Positions 21,195-23,388 of a stretch of 23,388 nucleotides of DNA are shown piece after piece. Below the pieces are notes generated by a model, which was not told the DNA's origin, did not search any database, and saw only the letters and a list, made by a program, of their open reading frames with translations. The translations under genes and the position numbers were made by a program. Each line of letters starts with the position of its first letter. The first letter of the stretch is position 1. Origin of the DNA: a virus; IMG/VR virus record IMGVR_UViG_3300044628_000444, positions 1 to 23,388 of that record. One strand, 5' to 3'.

Positions 21195-21340
21195 TTTTTC
21201 GCAGGATTAAGTTTATTGTACTCATTTTGACTGTAATTAAAGTTATCAGTTACCATTGCTTTTTGAATAGCATGGTAAATCGTTTCTGCCCATGTAGGCA
21301 ATACTTTCCCACTTGGGGATTTAATTAAAAATATTTTCAT
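21191..21340 (-). CDS. small 49-aa protein downstream of leader RNA B
   Basis: A 49-codon frame starts at ATG 21340 and ends with TGA overlapping the nuclease ATG (ATGA, 4 nt). It reads MKIFLIKSPSGKVLPTWAET and ends in NEYNKLNPAKK: a beta-strand start, a central helix (AETIYHAIQKAMVTDN) and a charged tail. The 4-nt overlap, identical to that of other real gene pairs here, and its placement between the attenuator and the nuclease argue that it is real. No family is recognised. It may simply be a leader for coupling, or a small regulator. Confidence 0.6.
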   Translation of the reverse strand: MKIFLIKSPSGKVLPTWAETIYHAIQKAMVTDNFNYSQNEYNKLNPAKK

Positions 21341-21353
21341 AACTATTAAGTAT

Positions 21354-21449
21354 TAAAAAAGCCCTTAAAGATTTGCAAGGGGTCTCACTTCCTTGCGCCT
21401 CTATAAGGGCCAATGCTTTTATGTTTCTAAATGTGAGACCGAAACAACA
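21354..21449 (-). ncRNA. structured leader RNA B (attenuator-like) upstream of the 49-aa gene
   Basis: The RNA contains GGTCTCAC (21440-21433), complementary to GTGAGACC (21388-21381). The latter is the apical loop of a 6-bp hairpin GCAAGG/CCTTGC (21396-21391 / 21380-21375), itself inside a stem GCCCTTA/TAAGGGC (21410-21404 / 21367-21361) followed by six T. The same sequence of elements occurs in leader A: 5' strand, loop, inner 6-bp stem, outer stem, U tract. Shared unpaired sequence includes TCACATT, AAACAT and GG before the outer stem. The U tract ends 14 nt before the ATG at 21340. Confidence 0.7.
21355..21410 (-). terminator. intrinsic terminator of leader RNA B
   Basis: Outer stem GCCCTTA/TAAGGGC plus inner stem GCAAGG/CCTTGC is followed by TTTTTT at 21360-21355. 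It would end most transcripts in front of the 49-aa/nuclease/primase genes unless relieved. Confidence 0.8.
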
Positions 21450-21452
21450 ATG

Positions 21453-21484
21453 CAAATATAAGTATTAATTACTTAATCTGCAAA
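21453..21484 (-). promoter_or_regulatory. promoter of leader RNA B
   Basis: TTTG (21484-21481) - 20 nt - TATATTTG (21460-21453) on the minus strand is a near-ideal Bacteroidota promoter, overlapping the 3' end of the Gp157-like gene. Spacing is the same as for leader A. Confidence 0.7.
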
Positions 21485-21963
21485 TTCCGATGTGTTTCAA
21501 TCCTGCATCCAGCAATATCAATACCATCTTTAAGTGTTGCCTTAATTGCTGCCTTATCGGCTTGTTCTGTAACCTTAACCACCTTATAAAGTGATGGTAG
21601 TTGATTGACATCATCCACCTCAACAGTTTCAGATTTGCGAAAGTTGATTTTAACCAATGGTGTTTTAATCTCATCAATGCTAAATGTGTCCATTGCGTGT
21701 TTTATGCGCTCTTTAAGGTATTCAGATGCCTTTTCACGTTGTTTTTTAGCAGCCTGCAACCTCTTAATTTCAGCATCAATGATGTCAACATCAGCATCCA
21801 TTTGCTTAATCACAAACGAATAGGCAACTGATTTGTTTTGCAGTTGTTCTTCGGTGATGGCTAACTGCTCCTCAAGAGAGGGGGTTAACTCGCCCCCATT
21901 CTCTATAAGTTCCTCTGCTAATTGATTGTAGCTTTGTTCGATTTGATAAATAGTTAGTTTCAT
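21469..21963 (-). CDS. Gp157-family phage protein
   Basis: This 164-aa protein fits the siphovirus Gp157 family (first linked with phage resistance in Streptococcus), often located next to recombination genes. It has a long coiled-coil in residues about 20-95 (EELIENGGELTPSLEEQLAI, ADVDIIDAEIKRLQAAKKQR, EKASEYLKERIKHAMDTF) and a C-terminal beta part (LVKINFRKSETVEVDDVNQL, IDIAGCRIETHRNL). The ending with 'I-E-T-...-L-Q-I-K' is characteristic. It starts 10 nt after the RecT-like stop, so it belongs to the same operon. Exact molecular role is unknown. Confidence 0.8.
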   Translation of the reverse strand: MKLTIYQIEQSYNQLAEELIENGGELTPSLEEQLAITEEQLQNKSVAYSFVIKQMDADVDIIDAEIKRLQAAKKQREKASEYLKERIKHAMDTFSIDEIKTPLVKINFRKSETVEVDDVNQLPSLYKVVKVTEQADKAAIKATLKDGIDIAGCRIETHRNLQIK

Positions 21964-21973
21964 ATTCCGGATT

Positions 21974-22666
21974 TTATTTAGTTATTTCGGATTCTACTTT
22001 AGGTGTTAGTTTAGTTTTCATTTCATCTTTGGCTGCAAGTACACGCGAGTCAGTTTTAAATTCTTTTTTAAGTGCTAACCAAAGCGAAGATAATTCATTC
22101 AACGATACACAAACTTGAATGTCATTGATTATCTCATCAATAGTTGTATCTACCTCAATATGTGTAGCTTCTTCAGTAGTCACTACTTGCATTTCCTCTG
22201 GCACATAAACTGGTCCACTAAAGATGTCGGGGCAATACCACTTAACACCATTACTGATAGCCCTTGCGAATAGCATATTCTTTGGGAACTTGTCAATATT
22301 CTTGGTAAGTGCTTTTTTTGCATCTTCGATAGTGAATGTGCTATTGCCAATTTTATCTTTACCTTGATAAAAATCAATTGAGCAAACCTTTTCAGATGCC
22401 TCAATTACTTTGTAGTCATACTTGCCACTACCTTTAACACGCGAAGCTATTAAGCCGGCACCGATGGTTGGTTTACCTTGAATGATGTGGATGCCTGTCA
22501 TCGCAGCAAATGGAGGTATTCCGATTTCTTGCCCTGCTTGGATTTTCACTATTGCTTGCGCTGCTGACTTCGTGTCGGCAAACATTCCGCTTTCTGCGAA
22601 TGCCTTTGCCATGTTCATCAATTCGTTGATTGGCAGTTGTTGTACTGTGCTTACTTGTGTGTTCAT
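21974..22666 (-). CDS. RecT-like recombination protein
   Basis: This 230-aa protein resembles a family often annotated as RecT or phage recombination protein. The typical core is residues 10-150: FAESGMFADTKSAAQAIVKI, AGQEIGIPPFAAMTGIHIIQ, GKPTIGAGLIASRVKGSGKY and FPKNMLFARAISNGVKWYCP, then DIFSGPVYVPEEM. Such proteins anneal single-stranded DNA or support recombination-dependent replication. The C-terminal 70 residues are an acidic helical tail (IDEIINDIQVCVSLNELSSL). It lies between an SSB-like gene and the Gp157-like gene, with nuclease genes further downstream, consistent with an annealing function. Classical RecT motifs cannot be confirmed by eye. Confidence 0.6.
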   Translation of the reverse strand: MNTQVSTVQQLPINELMNMAKAFAESGMFADTKSAAQAIVKIQAGQEIGIPPFAAMTGIHIIQGKPTIGAGLIASRVKGSGKYDYKVIEASEKVCSIDFYQGKDKIGNSTFTIEDAKKALTKNIDKFPKNMLFARAISNGVKWYCPDIFSGPVYVPEEMQVVTTEEATHIEVDTTIDEIINDIQVCVSLNELSSLWLALKKEFKTDSRVLAAKDEMKTKLTPKVESEITK

Positions 22667-22691
22667 TGTTATTTGTTTTTAGGGGTTAATA

Positions 22692-23036
22692 TTAAAATAA
22701 ATTGTCATCGCTTAATCCACCATGTGCAGGTGTTTCACTTGGTGCTGCTGCCTCACTAAACGGGTTAGCATCTATCTTCCAACAAGCAATAGTGTTAAAA
22801 ACCTTAACTTCGCCTTGCGGACTTGTCCATTCTCTGCCACGAATGTTAATGTGCGCTTCAATGTCCTGACCAACTGTCAATGAATCCGCAAGTGAGCAGG
22901 ACTTCTGTTGCAATTCGATAGATACGATTTGCGGATACTGGTCTGTTGTGGTCAGTACTAATTCACGTTTGGAAAACTTTCCATCACTAACTGTTTGCGT
23001 TGCGCCAATGCGCTTAATCGTGCCTTTGATTGTCAT
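22692..23036 (-). CDS. DUF3127 single-stranded-DNA-binding-like protein
   Basis: This 114-aa protein matches DUF3127, an OB-fold family nearly restricted to Bacteroidota and their phages. The OB core is visible as strands TIKGTIKRIG, KRELVLTTTDQYPQIVSIEL, VGQDIEAHINIRGREWTSPQ and VFNTIACWKI. The C-terminal tail is disordered (SEAAAPSETPAHGG) and ends in the acidic-aromatic tip DDNLF, similar to the DDDIPF tip by which SSB recruits partners. It probably protects single-stranded DNA during replication or recombination, working with the RecT-like protein. No start ambiguity. Confidence 0.8.
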   Translation of the reverse strand: MTIKGTIKRIGATQTVSDGKFSKRELVLTTTDQYPQIVSIELQQKSCSLADSLTVGQDIEAHINIRGREWTSPQGEVKVFNTIACWKIDANPFSEAAAPSETPAHGGLSDDNLF

Positions 23037-23046
23037 AATTGTTTGT

Positions 23047-23337
23047 TTATTTGTTTTTGTGTAAAAATTCGGTTAATACCATTGATAGAAAAGAGGTGTG
23101 CGAAATGTAATTGTTGCCACTCAATTGAATTTCGTGCTTGTCATTGCTTACTGCAAGATCGCATAGCTGCATAGTCCAGAATGCATCTGCAAGGTCTATT
23201 GATGCAGTTATTTCGTTATCTGCATTCCAAACGTAGAATGTAGCGTTGTCTGATTCATATTCGATGCGCTCCTTTGATTTTTCGATTTGCCAAGTTGTAA
23301 GTGTTGAAACTTTTTTTGTGATGTTGATTGTGTTCAT
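23047..23337 (-). CDS. hypothetical protein, first gene of the visible early block
   Basis: This 96-aa protein of unknown function has a beta-rich middle (ERIEYESDNATFYVWNADNE, ITASIDLADAFWTMQLCDLA) and a C-terminal helix (SFLSMVLTEFLHKNK). There is no recognisable domain, signal peptide or membrane segment. It lies 10 nt before the SSB-like gene and is preceded by the 13-mer leader repeat at 18 nt, which suggests strong translation or regulated expression similar to that of the capsid gene. Confidence 0.6.
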   Translation of the reverse strand: MNTINITKKVSTLTTWQIEKSKERIEYESDNATFYVWNADNEITASIDLADAFWTMQLCDLAVSNDKHEIQLSGNNYISHTSFLSMVLTEFLHKNK

Positions 23338-23355
23338 GTTGTTTAGTTTTTATTG

Positions 23356-23368
23356 TTAGTTTATAATT
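23356..23368 (-). repeat. leader repeat copy 3 (AATTATAAACTAA)
   Basis: Third exact 13-mer copy, 18 nt upstream of the ATG of the 96-aa gene. The intervening sequence, like that before the capsid gene, contains almost no G and is A-rich. Confidence 0.6.
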
Positions 23369-23385
23369 GGGGGTGTTTAGCCCCC
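23369..23385 (-). other. GC hairpin at the right window edge
   Basis: GGGGG-CTAAACA-CCCCC forms a 5-bp G-C stem with a 7-nt loop directly upstream of the 13-mer repeat. It lacks a U tract, so it is not a typical terminator. It could be the 3' part of a larger leader structure that continues outside the window. Confidence 0.35.
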
Positions 23386-23388
23386 TTG

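Noticed and set aside
1-23388. tRNA genes, CRISPR arrays, insertion sequences, att sites, lysis or integrase genes
   Set aside because: None was seen by eye: no cloverleaf-like stems with a CCA-type end, no spaced direct repeats, no transposase or recombinase motifs.

Overview
This 23.4-kb window is a contiguous piece of a tailed-phage genome (or prophage) with a contractile tail, almost certainly infecting a member of the Bacteroidota. The host guess rests on AT-rich DNA, AT-rich start-codon leaders without Shine-Dalgarno sequences, promoter-like TTTG-N20-TAnnTTTG sequences, and genes typical of Bacteroidota phages (a DUF3127 single-strand-binding-like protein, a BT4734/VirE-N-like primase domain, a DUF6046-like baseplate protein). 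All genes but one lie on the minus strand, so the biological order runs from high to low coordinates.

Layout in transcription order. (1) 23.4-16.8 kb, early DNA-metabolism block: an unknown 96-aa protein, a DUF3127 SSB-like protein, a RecT-like protein, a Gp157-family protein, a 49-aa small protein, a PD-(D/E)XK nuclease, a primase-like protein, an SF3-type helicase, an AT-rich repeat region, a small P-loop ATPase and a VRR-NUC nuclease. (2) 16.8-11.2 kb, packaging and head: TerS, TerL, a gp36-like connector, a Mu gp29-like portal, a Mu gpF-like protein, a Mu gpG-like protein and a neck/tail-terminator candidate. (3) 11.2-8.6 kb, a tail-tip module: small structural protein, baseplate J-like protein, tail-protein-I-like protein and a fibre/receptor-binding candidate. 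(4) 8.56-8.39 kb, one plus-strand ribbon-helix-helix repressor gene with its own promoter and palindromic operator. (5) 8.3-0 kb, capsid and tail shaft: ClpP-like protease/scaffold, two small proteins, major capsid protein, sheath, tube, tail assembly chaperone with a -1 frameshift extension, tape measure, DUF6046-like protein, gpD-like hub and the start of another baseplate gene. No integrase, lysis gene, tRNA or CRISPR array is visible.

Two observations stand out. First, the terminase large subunit is interrupted exactly in its Walker A motif by UGA. The upstream frame ends in Gly-Gly-Ala-Gly and the downstream frame resumes with Gly-Ser-Gly-Lys-Ser. Skipping 8 nt between a GGC and a GGT glycine codon restores a perfect KGGAGSGKS P-loop, and a 51-nt GC-rich hairpin ends exactly at the take-off codon. 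This resembles the programmed translational bypass of T4 gene 60, although an 8-nt insertion or an assembly error is not excluded. Second, two intergenic regions (about 19.75-19.63 kb and 21.45-21.35 kb) are variants of one structured leader RNA. Each has its own promoter, a 5' strand complementary to the apical loop of a downstream hairpin, and a terminator with a six-U tract 11-14 nt before the next start codon. Base pairs in the two copies covary. They are probably paired transcription attenuators in the replication block.

The genes fit together as follows. The right-hand block provides strand annealing, priming and unwinding for phage DNA replication. TerS/TerL package DNA through the portal into a capsid matured by the ClpP-like protease. 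The neck, sheath, tube, tape measure and hub proteins build a short contractile tail whose tip and fibre genes have been placed between the head-morphogenesis and capsid genes.
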